A stretch of 48,099 nt of DNA from Methanocellaceae archaeon UBA148 (GCA_002495885.1 DAHG01000001.1:1-48099); one strand, 5' to 3'; positions 1 to 9,293 are shown, numbered from the stretch's first letter. Translations and numbers: made by a program. Notes: generated by a model from the letters alone, not told the origin.

Positions 1-283
1 TAAAGTCCCCTGCCTTGCCGGAAACTTTAGTTAGATCAGCATTTGTTATGAGTTCGATGTTTGGATGTGTTCCCACATCCACGAGTTTCGGGGATAGAAT
101 ACATATCGAGCAATCGCCGGTTGGGAAGGTCTTGTCGAGTTGCGCCATGACTCCCCCAATAGAGGGAGATTTCTCCAGCAAGTACACTTTGAAGCCAGAA
201 TTTGCCAGATCAAGTGACGCTTGTATACCTGCTATCCCACCACCAGCGACAAGTACTGCCCCAACTTTCTTAGAGGATCGCAT
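1..283 (-). CDS. hdrA: HdrA-type FAD/iron-sulfur subunit, N-terminal part (runs off the window)
   Basis: The first 94 residues of a heterodisulfide reductase subunit A homologue are visible; the rest lies beyond position 1. HdrA is a flavin and iron-sulfur protein that takes part in electron bifurcation between ferredoxin, H2 or formate donors and disulfide or other acceptors in the cytoplasm. The reading frame has a Rossmann FAD-binding glycine stretch (AGGGIAGIQAS, about residues 13-23), the acidic strand end (LLEKSPSIGG) and the HdrA signature GDCSICILSPK with its CxxC. An AGGAGA ribosome site lies about 8 bases before the ATG. Whether this is a methanogen-type HdrA or a fusion paralogue cannot be told from the fragment. 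Confidence 0.88.
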   Translation of the reverse strand, partial: MRSSKKVGAVLVAGGGIAGIQASLDLANSGFKVYLLEKSPSIGGVMAQLDKTFPTGDCSICILSPKLVDVGTHPNIELITNADLTKVSGKAGDF

Positions 284-650
284 AAACTCTTCTCCTGGAT
301 CATTATTCTCAAAAATTATTTCGATTTATGTTTCCTTATTTTATCTCTCAGATTGTATTTAGTATTTTCGTTGAAGACCCCCCCAACAAGCACCAACAAA
401 CAACTATTTTAAACCTTCGTCTTTGTCAGCAGTTACTTCTATAGTATAGTATAGCCAGAGTTTTATACAAGCCAAGAGAATAAATCATAAATAAATCTAA
501 AGCACCTTTTCGGAAATGTACCATTAATTTGAATTTGACATATACATAATAAACCTTTTAAGTGTGCTTGACATGGTAACGGTCCTCTCTTTTAGTCTAG
601 AATAAAGAAATGTTCAAATCCCAGATACCTTGCGAAAAAAGTAGATTTTT
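284..650. other. Intergenic region between hdrA and mscS
   Basis: 367 bases, AT-rich, without a convincing gene on either strand. It must contain the promoter of the HdrA gene, reading leftward. A run of eight C residues near 378-386 and the short tandem tatagtatagtatag near 437-451 are the only local oddities. No tRNA or hairpin was recognised. Confidence 0.5.
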
Positions 651-1697
651 TTATTTGCCCCTTTTCATATAAAGCGTCCTGATGGGGAAGGGTATCTCTA
701 TGTGCTCTTCCTCAAATCTTTCCTTTATCCTGGAGTTTATGTGATCTATAACATCTACCTTCTTCGTTACATCTTCTATCCATACGATTAAGATTAAATT
801 AAGCGAAAAATCATCAAACTCATTGAAGATAACTTTCGGCTCTGGGTCGCCCAAGACATCTGGTGCCTCTTTTGCTATCTCCGAAAGAACTCTTCGTACC
901 TTAGCCAGGTCTGACCCGTATGCAACCCCGATGGGTATACGAACCTTTAACCTGCGATCTGGTTCGAAGAGATTGGTCACCTTCACCTTTGAGAGTTCTG
1001 AATTCGGTATGGTTACCATTGTGTGATTGATGATGTCATACAATCGAGTGCTTCGCATGCCAACATCCCTGACTTCATAAAGCTCTCCCTCGCCCAACAT
1101 GATTCTATCTCCAAGTTTGAAGGGATGGTCGAGCATCATATAAAATCCAGAAAACAGGTTTGAGAGGGTATCTTGCAATGCCAATGCAATTGCTAAACCA
1201 GCGACACCCAGCCCAGCTAACATCGGGGTTATATTTATTTTTAAAATATGCAGGATTAGCAGGATACCTACGATTAAGAGAAATACTTTTGCTATTCTCT
1301 CCAAGATGGGGAAGACAACCTTGTCAATGCTGGTATGAGTCCTCTTTGCCAGAGAATGTCCATATTCCTGCGTCAAGGCTGGAACAATAACATATACAAC
1401 CCAAGTGCCCAGTATGGCACCTATTATCTTGAGTAAAACCCCTATTTGTCCTAAAAATGGAAATTCCACATGGGCTAACGCAAGATGAATGCCATAAAAA
1501 AGTATGAGGATGTAGAGGGGGACTTTTATCGTTTTTATTATAAGATTTAGTACTTTCATCTTGGTTCTAGCTGCCAATTGCTCCAAATATTTTTCGAAAA
1601 AGTAAGTGGCAATCCTAGCCCCAATAATGGTTAAGATGAAGATAACTAATGCCTCTAAATATTGGAGATAATCCCCTATCATCAGTATTTCAACCAT
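651..1697 (-). CDS. mscS: Small-conductance mechanosensitive ion channel, MscS family
   Basis: A 348-residue membrane protein. MscS channels open under membrane tension and let solutes out during osmotic downshock. About four hydrophobic segments lie at residues 10-33, 57-75, 85-108 and 130-155. They are followed by the pore helix, which is rich in Gly and Ala (GLGVAGLAIALALQDTLSN, near 165-183) and is the family hallmark. The cytoplasmic beta domain follows (FKLGDRIMLGEGE, then TVTIPNSEL-type text) and then the alpha/beta C-terminus. The open frame continues upstream across the start of hisA on the other strand, but that part is antisense to hisA. The start is placed at ATG 1697; an ATG at 1724 with a weak AGGATAAG site is the alternative. 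It is divergent from hisA. Confidence 0.9.
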   Translation of the reverse strand: MVEILMIGDYLQYLEALVIFILTIIGARIATYFFEKYLEQLAARTKMKVLNLIIKTIKVPLYILILFYGIHLALAHVEFPFLGQIGVLLKIIGAILGTWVVYVIVPALTQEYGHSLAKRTHTSIDKVVFPILERIAKVFLLIVGILLILHILKINITPMLAGLGVAGLAIALALQDTLSNLFSGFYMMLDHPFKLGDRIMLGEGELYEVRDVGMRSTRLYDIINHTMVTIPNSELSKVKVTNLFEPDRRLKVRIPIGVAYGSDLAKVRRVLSEIAKEAPDVLGDPEPKVIFNEFDDFSLNLILIVWIEDVTKKVDVIDHINSRIKERFEEEHIEIPFPIRTLYMKRGK

Positions 1698-1797
1698 TCC
1701 GCTGGATATAACTCTCAAGTACATTAAAAATCTTATCCTATCAAAAAGATAATCTATGATAAAATGGTTACAATAAAGTAAAGAAAGAGAGGATGAA

Positions 1798-2520
1798 GTG
1801 AAATTCGAAGTGATTCCTGCTGTGGACATAAAAGATGGGAAATGCGTCCAACTTGTACAAGGTGTGCAAAGCAATATTTCTTGGGCTGGCAACGATCCCA
1901 TCGGAATGGCCATGCGATGGGTCGATGAGGGTGCCAAGACATTGCACCTGATAGACCTAGATGGTGCTTTCGAAGGGAAAAGGAGAAACGCACCCTTGAT
2001 TGAACAGATAATAGAACGATGCCCTGTAAAGATCCAAGTTGGTGGGGGCATCCGATCATATGGCTCTGCAACAGCCCTATTTGACATCGGTGCTGATAGG
2101 ATCATACTGGGAACCGCTGCAATAAAAGATGGCTCTCTTGTGCAAAAATTGGCAAGTGAATATGGCAGTGAACGCATCATGGTCTCATTGGATGCGAAGA
2201 GTGGTGAGGTCATGGTTGAGGGTTGGAAAAAAAGCTCTGGTCTCAAATCAACGGATGTGGGCCTAAGGCTCCAGAAACTTGGCGCAGGATTCATCTTATT
2301 TACAAACATAGATGTCGAAGGGCTATTAAAAGGTGTGAAACCGGCGCCGATTAAGGAGTTAGTTGATGCGGTAGATATTCCCGTAATCGCATCCGGGGGC
2401 ATCTCATCCATTGAGGATCTGATTGAAATTAAAAACACCGGTGCCGTTGGCGCAGTGATCGGAACAGCACTTTATAAGGGTAACTTAACGCTAAAAGAGG
2501 CAATGAAGGTGATAAAATGA
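1798..2520 (+). CDS. hisA: Phosphoribosyl-formimino-AICAR ribotide isomerase HisA
   Basis: Catalyses the Amadori isomerisation of ProFAR to PRFAR in histidine synthesis, as a cytoplasmic TIM barrel. The 240-residue length is normal. Catalytic Asp10 sits in IPAVDIKDGK and the second acid in FTNIDVEG near residue 168. The phosphate-binding loops VGGGIRSYG, IASGGISS and VIGTALYKG are all present. It starts with GTG at 1798 after an AGAGAGGA site. Its stop overlaps the start of hisB by four bases (ATGA), so the two are translationally coupled at the head of a run reaching the peptidase at 7633. Confidence 0.97.
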   Translation: MKFEVIPAVDIKDGKCVQLVQGVQSNISWAGNDPIGMAMRWVDEGAKTLHLIDLDGAFEGKRRNAPLIEQIIERCPVKIQVGGGIRSYGSATALFDIGADRIILGTAAIKDGSLVQKLASEYGSERIMVSLDAKSGEVMVEGWKKSSGLKSTDVGLRLQKLGAGFILFTNIDVEGLLKGVKPAPIKELVDAVDIPVIASGGISSIEDLIEIKNTGAVGAVIGTALYKGNLTLKEAMKVIK

Positions 2521-3095
2521 GAAGAACCAAGGTAGAAAGAAAGACGAAAGAGACCGACATCAAAGTCGATCTAAACGTAGATGGAAAAGGGGAATGCAAC
2601 ATAAGCACAGGTATAAAATTTTTCGATCACTTGCTTTCAAGCTTTGCCGTTCATGGAAAATTTGACCTCAACCTCACAGCATCAGGGGATGACGAGCACC
2701 ATATAATAGAGGACGTTGGCATAGTATTGGGCCATGCTTTAAAAAAGTCCTTGATCGAGAAAGAGGACATTTACAGATTCGGACACGCAATCGTTCCAAT
2801 GGACGATTCTTTGGCAATAGTTGCAATAGACCTAAGCGGTAGGAGCTATCTGGTGTTCAATGCTAAATTTTCGTCAGAGAAAATAGGGGATATCAGCACA
2901 GAGATGATTAAACACTTCTTAGAGGCATTTGTCAGTAATGCACGCATAAACATAAATGTGCGAGTGGAGGGGGAAAACGACCACCACAAGGGAGAGGCAT
3001 TATTCAAATCCTTGGCGCTGGCACTAAATGAAGCCACGAGAATTGACCAACAAGGAAAAAGCGCTCCAAGCACAAAAGGAATTTTGTATGGGTAA
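2517..3095 (+). CDS. hisB: Imidazoleglycerol-phosphate dehydratase HisB
   Basis: Converts imidazole glycerol phosphate to imidazole acetol phosphate in histidine synthesis, using two manganese ions. The 192-residue protein carries the metal-binding His motifs of both halves: FFDHLLSSFAVHG and DDEHHIIEDVG in the first, and NDHHKGEALFKSLALAL in the second. Length and motifs match a monofunctional archaeal IGPD with no phosphatase domain. It overlaps hisA at its start, and its last codons overlap the likely start of metG at 3088. Confidence 0.97.
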   Translation: MRRTKVERKTKETDIKVDLNVDGKGECNISTGIKFFDHLLSSFAVHGKFDLNLTASGDDEHHIIEDVGIVLGHALKKSLIEKEDIYRFGHAIVPMDDSLAIVAIDLSGRSYLVFNAKFSSEKIGDISTEMIKHFLEAFVSNARININVRVEGENDHHKGEALFKSLALALNEATRIDQQGKSAPSTKGILYG

Positions 3096-4746
3096 GAGGA
3101 TACTGGTAACGACAGCATGGCCCTATGCAAACGGACCTTTGCATTTGGGACACTTAGCAGGTTCATGTCTACCGGCAGATATCTTTGCTAGATATAACCG
3201 AATGATGGGGAACGAAATATTGATGGTTTCCGGGACGGACGAGCATGGAACACCCGTGTCCATACGTGCAGAAGTAGAGGGGCGTTCTCCCAAGGAGATA
3301 GTTGACAACTATCATGAGAGAATCAAGCGTTCTCTGTATGACGTAGGATGTTCATACGATCTTTTCACTAGGACGACGACCAAGAACCATCGTGAAACAG
3401 CCCAGGATTTCTTTCTTAAATTACTCAAGCACGACTTTATCTACGAAAAGACTATGAAGATGTCATATTGTCCCAAGTGCAACAAGTCCTTACCAGACAG
3501 ATACGTAGAGGGGAAGTGCCCCAAGTGTGGCTCAGATGGTGCCAGAGGAGATCAATGCGATGCGTGTGGTAGGACTCTCGACACCATGGAATTGATCAAT
3601 CCTTATTGTAAGAGTTGCGGTACTACGCCAGAGATACGTGAGACTAATCATTACTTCTTTCGATTAACTGCATTTCAAGATAGGCTGCTGAATTGGATAG
3701 ATACCAAGAAAGATCTTTGGAGACCGAACGTCTATAAATTTACGATCAATTGGCTGAAAGAAGGGCTAGAAGACAGGCCCATAACTCGTGACCTCAAATG
3801 GGGAGTCCCAGTCCCTACCAAGTGCGAAGAGGACAAAGTCATCTATGTCTGGTTTGAGGCTGTCACTGGATATATCTCAGCGACAAAACAATACTTTGCT
3901 GAACAAGGCAAATCAGACGCATGGAGGGTTTGGTGGGAGGACCCAGATACGGAAACTTATTATTTTATTGGAAAGGATAACATCCCGTTCCATACCATTA
4001 TATGGCCTGCCATGTTGTTAGGCTATGGAGGACTAAATATCCCCACAAATGTCATAGGTAACGAGTTTCTCAACCTAGAAGGGGATAAGTTTTCGACGAG
4101 CAAGAACTACGCCGTCTGGTTAGATGAATACCTGGAGCATTTCGATCCGGACCCACTGCGATACTATCTTTCCATCAACATGCCGGAATCCAAGGATGCG
4201 AATTTTACTTGGGATGAATTTCAACGCAGAAATAACGAAGAACTTGTTTCCACATTTGGTAACTTTGCGCACAGAGTATTATCATTTATTGAAAGATTCC
4301 ACGATGGAATCATTCCGGAGCCTTATAATCTCGATGAAAAAGATCTCTCTGTGCTAAAAGAGATCGAGCTAGCAGTAGATGCTACCGACAACTTCCTTCA
4401 GAATTGCGAGTTTAAGAAAGCTATGGTAAGGGTCATGAAGCTTGCCTCATTTGGCAACCAATATTTCAATGAAAAGGAGCCTTGGAAAGATAAAGCTATG
4501 AGCAAAACAACGCTTTATTTAAGCGCTTGCATCGTAAAAGCCTTGACAATCTTGATTGCGCCGTTCTTACCCTTCTCGGCACAGAGACTTTGGAGCATGC
4601 TGGGTTATGAAAGCTCCGTACATGAACAGCGATTTCACTCTGCCAAGAAGCCTGTCAAATCTCAGCCTTTAAGGGATGTGAAGCCGTTGTTCTGGATAAT
4701 TGAGGGCGATGAAATTGCAGAGCAAAAGACAAAGCTGGATAGATGA
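3088..4746 (+). CDS. metG: Methionyl-tRNA synthetase
   Basis: Charges tRNA-Met with methionine. The 552-residue class I synthetase has the HIGH-type motif in NGPLHLGHLAGS near residue 15. A zinc-knuckle insertion follows (CPKCNKS..CPKCGSDG..CDACG..CKSCG, about 127-180). The KMSKS-type loop is KFSTSKNY near 335 and the anticodon-binding helical domain follows. The frame is open from 3028, but the conserved N-terminus KRILVTTAWPYANG and an AAAAGGA site support ATG 3088. The C-terminal tRNA-binding extension of many bacterial enzymes is absent, which is normal for archaea. It overlaps hisB by eight bases. Confidence 0.96.
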   Translation: MGKRILVTTAWPYANGPLHLGHLAGSCLPADIFARYNRMMGNEILMVSGTDEHGTPVSIRAEVEGRSPKEIVDNYHERIKRSLYDVGCSYDLFTRTTTKNHRETAQDFFLKLLKHDFIYEKTMKMSYCPKCNKSLPDRYVEGKCPKCGSDGARGDQCDACGRTLDTMELINPYCKSCGTTPEIRETNHYFFRLTAFQDRLLNWIDTKKDLWRPNVYKFTINWLKEGLEDRPITRDLKWGVPVPTKCEEDKVIYVWFEAVTGYISATKQYFAEQGKSDAWRVWWEDPDTETYYFIGKDNIPFHTIIWPAMLLGYGGLNIPTNVIGNEFLNLEGDKFSTSKNYAVWLDEYLEHFDPDPLRYYLSINMPESKDANFTWDEFQRRNNEELVSTFGNFAHRVLSFIERFHDGIIPEPYNLDEKDLSVLKEIELAVDATDNFLQNCEFKKAMVRVMKLASFGNQYFNEKEPWKDKAMSKTTLYLSACIVKALTILIAPFLPFSAQRLWSMLGYESSVHEQRFHSAKKPVKSQPLRDVKPLFWIIEGDEIAEQKTKLDR

Positions 4747-5239
4747 CCGCTCCGACATATCTAAATTGAACCTTGTCGAGATGGGTAGAGATGAGGCCAC
4801 CTTGGCCTGTACCCAAGGAAAGATTTCACTCTGGCTCGGTAAAAAAGCAACGGAAGACCTGATCATAGGAATTTTATCCAGTATATCAAAAGTCGACTCT
4901 TCCGTTGGACATGAAAGTGAAGTCATCTGTGAATTCGATGCCATCGAAAAATACGAGAGCCAGGGTTATGTTCTAATCTCATATGCAAGGACAAAGGAGA
5001 AATATAGAGTTGTGTTCAACGTGCCACTTTCAAGAAAAGATGCACTGGAATGCTTTGTTGAATCCATTCTCGAGGAACTAAAGGAAGGGAATGTTCAAAA
5101 AAGTTTTCTCTGGAACGGCAACGCTAGTAAGATAATAGGGTTATTCGCAGAACTAAACGATAATGTAATTGGTTGGCAGCTCAAGAGGACGGAATTCAAA
5201 GATGATTCAGATAGGTATAGCTGGAATCCCCCAGGCTAA
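4709..5239 (+). CDS. Hypothetical protein between metG and the endonuclease IV-like gene
   Basis: A 176-residue protein that I do not recognise. It is soluble-looking, with no membrane segment, no signal peptide and only two Cys, and it mixes charged helices and beta strands. One stretch (YARTKEKYRVVFNVPLSRKDALE) looks like a beta hairpin followed by a helix. It overlaps the 3' end of metG in another frame and also overlaps the start of the next gene at 5202, so it sits in a tightly packed operon and is probably real. The start could be ATG 4709 or ATG 4700; neither has a strong ribosome site. Confidence 0.7.
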   Translation: MKLQSKRQSWIDDRSDISKLNLVEMGRDEATLACTQGKISLWLGKKATEDLIIGILSSISKVDSSVGHESEVICEFDAIEKYESQGYVLISYARTKEKYRVVFNVPLSRKDALECFVESILEELKEGNVQKSFLWNGNASKIIGLFAELNDNVIGWQLKRTEFKDDSDRYSWNPPG

Positions 5240-5993
5240 AAAGGGAAAAGGAATGGATGCTGGCATCAGATATCTTGCTGAGATTAAATTGGATGCCATG
5301 GAAGTTCAGTTCGTCAGGGGCATTTTTATGGATAGCGACGCTACAAAGAGAGCCAGTGAAACTGCAAAAGAGGTGAGCATCAAACTTTCAGTACATGCAC
5401 CCTATTATATTAACCTCGCTGGTAACAAAGAGACCATCGAAAAAAGCAAAAAATTCATCATTAATTCCGCTCTAAGGGCGATCGAGATGAATGCGAATAT
5501 AGTGGTTTTCCATCCAGGATATTATTCGAAAAAAGAAGACACGTTTGAATTGGTAAAGAGCGCTTGTGAGGAGATCAAAGACAAAATAGAAAAGAAAGTA
5601 CTTCTTGGCATTGAGACGGCTGGGCGGAAAAGTCAGTTTGGCACCCCCGATGAAATCATCAAGATCATATCTGAGGTTGAAGGAACAATACCAGTGATCG
5701 ATTTCGGCCACATCCATGCCAGGGGTAACGGCTCGTTAAAAGGCAAAAATGATTTCGAGGGAGTACTTAATAAGTTTGATTATGATAAGTTCCACATCCA
5801 TTTTAGTGGAGTGGAATATGAGGATGGAAATGAGAGAAAACACATACCTGTGGATGATGAGCCAAGCTTTGAACCTCTAGCAGAGGCTTTAATAGAGGGG
5901 GGCTACGATGCCACGGTGATTTGTGAATCACCTTTATTAGAAGAGGATGCCTTGAAGATGAGAGAGGTTATTAATGCCAAAATCAAAGGATGA
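5202..5993 (+). CDS. Endonuclease IV-like TIM-barrel protein (putative AP endonuclease)
   Basis: A 263-residue xylose-isomerase-like TIM barrel of the endonuclease IV group, which cleaves DNA at abasic sites using three zinc ions. Recognisable elements are SVHAPYYINLAGN near residue 64, VVFHPGYYS near 100, GIETAGRKSQFGT near 140, IDFGHIHARGNG near 168, HIHFSGVEYEDGN near 200 and the final CESP. The bacterial DTCHAF and RHxHIGEG motifs are altered, so this is a divergent branch and the exact substrate is not certain. AAGAGGACGG precedes ATG 5202. It overlaps the upstream unknown gene by 38 bases and the downstream isomerase by 20. Confidence 0.82.
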   Translation: MIQIGIAGIPQAKKGKGMDAGIRYLAEIKLDAMEVQFVRGIFMDSDATKRASETAKEVSIKLSVHAPYYINLAGNKETIEKSKKFIINSALRAIEMNANIVVFHPGYYSKKEDTFELVKSACEEIKDKIEKKVLLGIETAGRKSQFGTPDEIIKIISEVEGTIPVIDFGHIHARGNGSLKGKNDFEGVLNKFDYDKFHIHFSGVEYEDGNERKHIPVDDEPSFEPLAEALIEGGYDATVICESPLLEEDALKMREVINAKIKG

Positions 5994-6582
5994 AAATCAG
6001 AGCACAGTCAAGTCAGCGATGAAGATGATGAGTACCTATATCATTGATGCAGCTGAGGATTTAAAAGATGACAAAATAAAAGAAGTGATCAATCAACTCC
6101 TCAGCGCAAGAAAAATCTTTTTGCTGGGTGTCGGTCGCTCAGGCTTGGTTGGCAAAGCATTCGCAATGAGGCTGATGCATCTGGGATTTCGTGTGTTCGT
6201 GGTGGGGGAAACCATAACCCCCTCTGTGGAAAAAGGCGACCTCGTGGTAGTCATCTCTGGTTCAGGTGAAACCCAATCAGTGGTCGATTTGGCCAAAATC
6301 GGAAAGCACCTGGGGGCAAAGATTATTTCGGTCACATCAAATCCTAATTCAACAGCGGCAAGGCATGCCGATGTATTGATCGTATTAGGGAAAAGGTTCA
6401 AGACGGATGATATGGATTACCTAGAAAGACAAGTGAGGGGGGCACATAGATCATTGGCACCCCTAGGTACGTTATTTGAGATCACTTCCATGGTCTTTTT
6501 GGACGGAATCGTAGCTGCTTTGATGGAAATCACCAAGAAGGAAGAAGGGGATCTCAAACTGAGACATGCGACCTTGGAGTGA
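5974..6582 (+). CDS. hxlB: 6-phospho-3-hexuloisomerase
   Basis: A 202-residue SIS-domain protein that interconverts 3-hexulose-6-phosphate and fructose-6-phosphate. In archaea, with hexulose-phosphate synthase, it supplies ribulose-5-phosphate and handles formaldehyde. Visible features are the SIS core FLLGVGRSGLVGKAFAMRL (about residues 48-66), the phosphosugar loop VVISGSGETQSV (about 92-103) and the acidic/basic tail typical of Phi proteins (GAHRSLAPLGTLFE). The partner synthase is not in the window. Its start overlaps the preceding gene and its end is four bases before the peptidase ATG. Confidence 0.92.
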   Translation: MPKSKDENQSTVKSAMKMMSTYIIDAAEDLKDDKIKEVINQLLSARKIFLLGVGRSGLVGKAFAMRLMHLGFRVFVVGETITPSVEKGDLVVVISGSGETQSVVDLAKIGKHLGAKIISVTSNPNSTAARHADVLIVLGKRFKTDDMDYLERQVRGAHRSLAPLGTLFEITSMVFLDGIVAALMEITKKEEGDLKLRHATLE

Positions 6583-6586
6583 TAGC

Positions 6587-7633
6587 ATGAAGGAAATAAA
6601 AGATTTATTGGAAAAACTGTCAAATGCTCATGGCACCTCTGGATATGAGGGAAATATCAGGACCATTGTGGAGGAGGAGATCCATCCATATGTAGATGAG
6701 ATCAGGACAGATAAACTCGGAAATCTCATTGCTACGAAGAAAGGGGGGACGCCATCTATCATGCTTGCCGCCCACATGGATGAGATAGGCTTGATGGTCA
6801 AATATGTGGATGAGGACGGTTTTATCAAATTTGTCAGGGTTGGAGGCTGGTTTGATCAGACCTTGCTCAACCAACGCGTCATACTTCACACAGAAAAAGG
6901 GATGGTAACAGGCGTCATAGGATCGAAGCCACCCCATGTTATGAAAGAGGAGGATAAAAAGAAGGTTGTCAATGCAGAGGATATGTTCATCGATGTCGGG
7001 GCGACAAGTAAAAAGGATGCAAAAAAATTGGGCATAATGGAAGGTACATCGATCACCATGGACATGGAGCTGCGACCCTTGGCAAATGGCATGGTTACTG
7101 GCAAAGCTTTCGACAATAGGGCAGGGCTGGTGATGTTGATTGAAGCCCTAAAGCGAACAGATAGCAGGGTGACGGTGCATGCAGTCGGGACAGTTCAAGA
7201 GGAGGTTGGATTAAAGGGCGCGAAGACGTCTGCCTTTGGATTGGGGCCAGACGTTGCGATTGCAACGGATGTTACCATTGCTGGAGATAATCCCGGTATA
7301 GAGAAAAAAGATTCTTCTATAGAAATTGGCAAAGGGCCTTCAATAACGGTCTTGGATGGATCGGGGCGTGGACTCATTACATCCGAACCAGTGCTAAAAT
7401 GGCTTAAAAGGACAGCCGAGAGCAACAAAATTCCATATCAGTTGGAAGTATCCAGCGGAGGTACGACAGATGCGACTGCAATTCAGCTAACAAAGGCAGG
7501 CATCCCTTCCGGAACGGTAAGCATACCAGCGAGATATATCCACTCGCCAGTCGAGGTAATCAGCCTAAAAGACTTAGATCTATGTGCAGAACTGATTGCA
7601 CGTGCCATAGAGACTGTTGGCGGGTATTTTTAG
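6587..7633 (+). CDS. M42 family metallopeptidase (tetrahedral aminopeptidase type)
   Basis: A 348-residue two-metal aminopeptidase of family M42, a cytoplasmic dodecameric peptidase that trims peptides or is annotated as endoglucanase/deblocking aminopeptidase. Metal ligands and catalytic residues are in LAAHMDEIGLMV near 64, GKAFDNRAG near 180, VQEEVGLKG near 211 and ATDVTIAGD near 232, with the last His in RYIHSPVEV near 318. The true start is ATG 6587 with GGAGTGATAGC before it; the frame extends 21 bases upstream into hxlB. It ends with TAG, and is the last gene of the rightward run. Confidence 0.94.
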   Translation: MKEIKDLLEKLSNAHGTSGYEGNIRTIVEEEIHPYVDEIRTDKLGNLIATKKGGTPSIMLAAHMDEIGLMVKYVDEDGFIKFVRVGGWFDQTLLNQRVILHTEKGMVTGVIGSKPPHVMKEEDKKKVVNAEDMFIDVGATSKKDAKKLGIMEGTSITMDMELRPLANGMVTGKAFDNRAGLVMLIEALKRTDSRVTVHAVGTVQEEVGLKGAKTSAFGLGPDVAIATDVTIAGDNPGIEKKDSSIEIGKGPSITVLDGSGRGLITSEPVLKWLKRTAESNKIPYQLEVSSGGTTDATAIQLTKAGIPSGTVSIPARYIHSPVEVISLKDLDLCAELIARAIETVGGYF

Positions 7634-7658
7634 GGTATTTAGCAGATAAGTGACATCC

Positions 7659-8717
7659 TCAAACTTTGAGGATTCTATAACCTGCCGCCCTCTCCAATCG
7701 ATCCATTATAGCGAGCCCGATGCCCTTTGTTTCCACGCCTTCAGCGATGATCATGTCAACTTTTGCCTCATCGAAACCTCTGAGAATTTCAAACAAATTT
7801 CTAGCAACTGTCCTCAGATCAGCTCTGCTACCAGCAACTTTAACGATGTCTGCATCGTATCTGGGGCTTTCACTTGTTGCCATTATCCCCACTCTTTTTC
7901 CTTCCAGCCTATGTTCATCTGCGAGTTCCTGAACCTTTCTTGTGAGAATGTCAAAATCCACCCCTGCTACCACGATCATATCTGAGCTAGGTGCATAATG
8001 CTTGTGTTTCATTCCGGGAGACGGAGCAACCTCCATTTCCATTTTTATCCCAGCTGCATCAATGGCTCCCAACACATCCACTAGCTCTTCAGCGGTGATG
8101 CCACCAGGTCTCAATATCTTTGGCTTAGAAGCTGTCAGATCAAGAACTGTGGATTCTATACCTACACGGGTTGGACCGCCATCAAGTATTATATCCACCT
8201 TAGACCCCAAATCCCCCATCACATGTCTTGCATTGGTTGGGCTGGGTTTTCCTGCAGGATTAGCACTTGGTGCTGCAATTGGCACTCCAGATTCAGCTAT
8301 GAGGGCAAGGGGCACCCTGTGATCAGGCATTCTTAGGGCCACCGTCTCCAAGCTGCCGGTGGTCACATATGGCACGATCTCAGATTTTTTTAGGACAAGC
8401 GTCAACGGACCAGGCCAAAAAAAGTCCATTAGCTCCTCTGCTACCAACGGAACGTCTTTCGTCAGCTTGTAAACCTCTTCCCTGCCAGCAACATGCACTA
8501 TAATGGGATTGTCCGCTGGTCGATTTTTGGCTCTGAATATGTTGGCAACCGCTTCCGCGTTTAGAGCGTCCGCTCCAAGACCGTACACTGTCTCGGTCGG
8601 AAAAGCAACCAAGCCGCCGCTTCTGATTACATCCGCAGCGATACGAATTTTATCTGTTTCTGGTCTTTCGATGTCCACATTCATTATAACGGGTTTGCAG
8701 GATGGCTCTTTTGACAT
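7659..8717 (-). CDS. sua5: L-threonylcarbamoyladenylate synthase, Sua5 type
   Basis: Makes threonylcarbamoyl-AMP from threonine, bicarbonate and ATP for the t6A modification of ANN-decoding tRNAs. The YrdC domain fills about residues 20-210: GGLVAFPTETVYGLGADA, then FRAKNRPADNPIIVH, the WPGPLTLVL loop and APSANPAGKPSPT. The extra C-terminal Sua5 domain (about 250-352) begins after SPGMKHKHYAP, which is the linker that closes the active site. The start at ATG 8717 is chosen by alignment to the family N-terminus; ATG 8684 and TTG 8777 are alternatives and none has a clear ribosome site. It is convergent with the M42 gene. Confidence 0.93.
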   Translation of the reverse strand: MSKEPSCKPVIMNVDIERPETDKIRIAADVIRSGGLVAFPTETVYGLGADALNAEAVANIFRAKNRPADNPIIVHVAGREEVYKLTKDVPLVAEELMDFFWPGPLTLVLKKSEIVPYVTTGSLETVALRMPDHRVPLALIAESGVPIAAPSANPAGKPSPTNARHVMGDLGSKVDIILDGGPTRVGIESTVLDLTASKPKILRPGGITAEELVDVLGAIDAAGIKMEMEVAPSPGMKHKHYAPSSDMIVVAGVDFDILTRKVQELADEHRLEGKRVGIMATSESPRYDADIVKVAGSRADLRTVARNLFEILRGFDEAKVDMIIAEGVETKGIGLAIMDRLERAAGYRILKV

Positions 8718-8822
8718 GGCAAAACTAAGAGGTATTACAGTATATTTTAGGGTTTGTTTGAGCACGATATATCTCAAATCGATTTGTTTTATCCAATTGT
8801 CATGAGTGTTTTTCTTATCCGC

Positions 8823-9293
8823 TTAATAATTGCAAAGTATCAATGCTTTATCACCAACGCTCAGCCCAATCTTATCTGAAATACCCCCATTTAGTTCTAA
8901 GACATATTTTGCCTTTTTACCAGGATTTATACCAGGACAAATATCCGTTTTACAAGGCTGAGTGTTCTTGCTGATAAAAACAACCTCTTGGTCTTCACTG
9001 ATCCAGATTATATCTAAGGGGGTCAGGGTATTCTTCATCCAGAATGGACGCACTCCTTCTTCTTCAAAGATGAAAAGCATGCCTTTATCTGGATCAAGAT
9101 GTTCTCTGAACATTAAACCAAGAGTTCTGTCGTCAGGAGTTGCGGCCAGTTCAACATAGAAGCAATTATCTTTCATACAAACCTGGTTTTGTTTGGAGAC
9201 TTCTGTATCTTGATCACTGATGCACCCAATAATTAAAACTGCCAATGTTATCAGTGCCAATATCCCAATTAAAATTTTGTGATGATTTTTCAT
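8823..9293 (-). CDS. DUF192 family lipoprotein
   Basis: A 156-residue exported protein. The N-terminus has a hydrophobic segment ending in the lipobox VLIIGC (Cys24), so it is probably lipid-anchored outside the membrane. The rest is a DUF192 domain: LAATPDDRTLGLMFREHL, GMLFIFEEEGVRPFWMKNT, then PLDIIWISED and the C-terminal KYVLELNGG. The function of DUF192 is unknown. Cys pairs around residues 39 and 44 and at 113 and 118 could form disulfides. It lies upstream of sua5 on the same strand, separated by about 100 bases. Confidence 0.88.
   Translation of the reverse strand: MKNHHKILIGILALITLAVLIIGCISDQDTEVSKQNQVCMKDNCFYVELAATPDDRTLGLMFREHLDPDKGMLFIFEEEGVRPFWMKNTLTPLDIIWISEDQEVVFISKNTQPCKTDICPGINPGKKAKYVLELNGGISDKIGLSVGDKALILCNY

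Noticed and set aside
1698..2438. Long minus-strand extension of the MscS frame across hisA
   Set aside because: It lies antisense to hisA, which has all family motifs; the extension has no MscS-like content.
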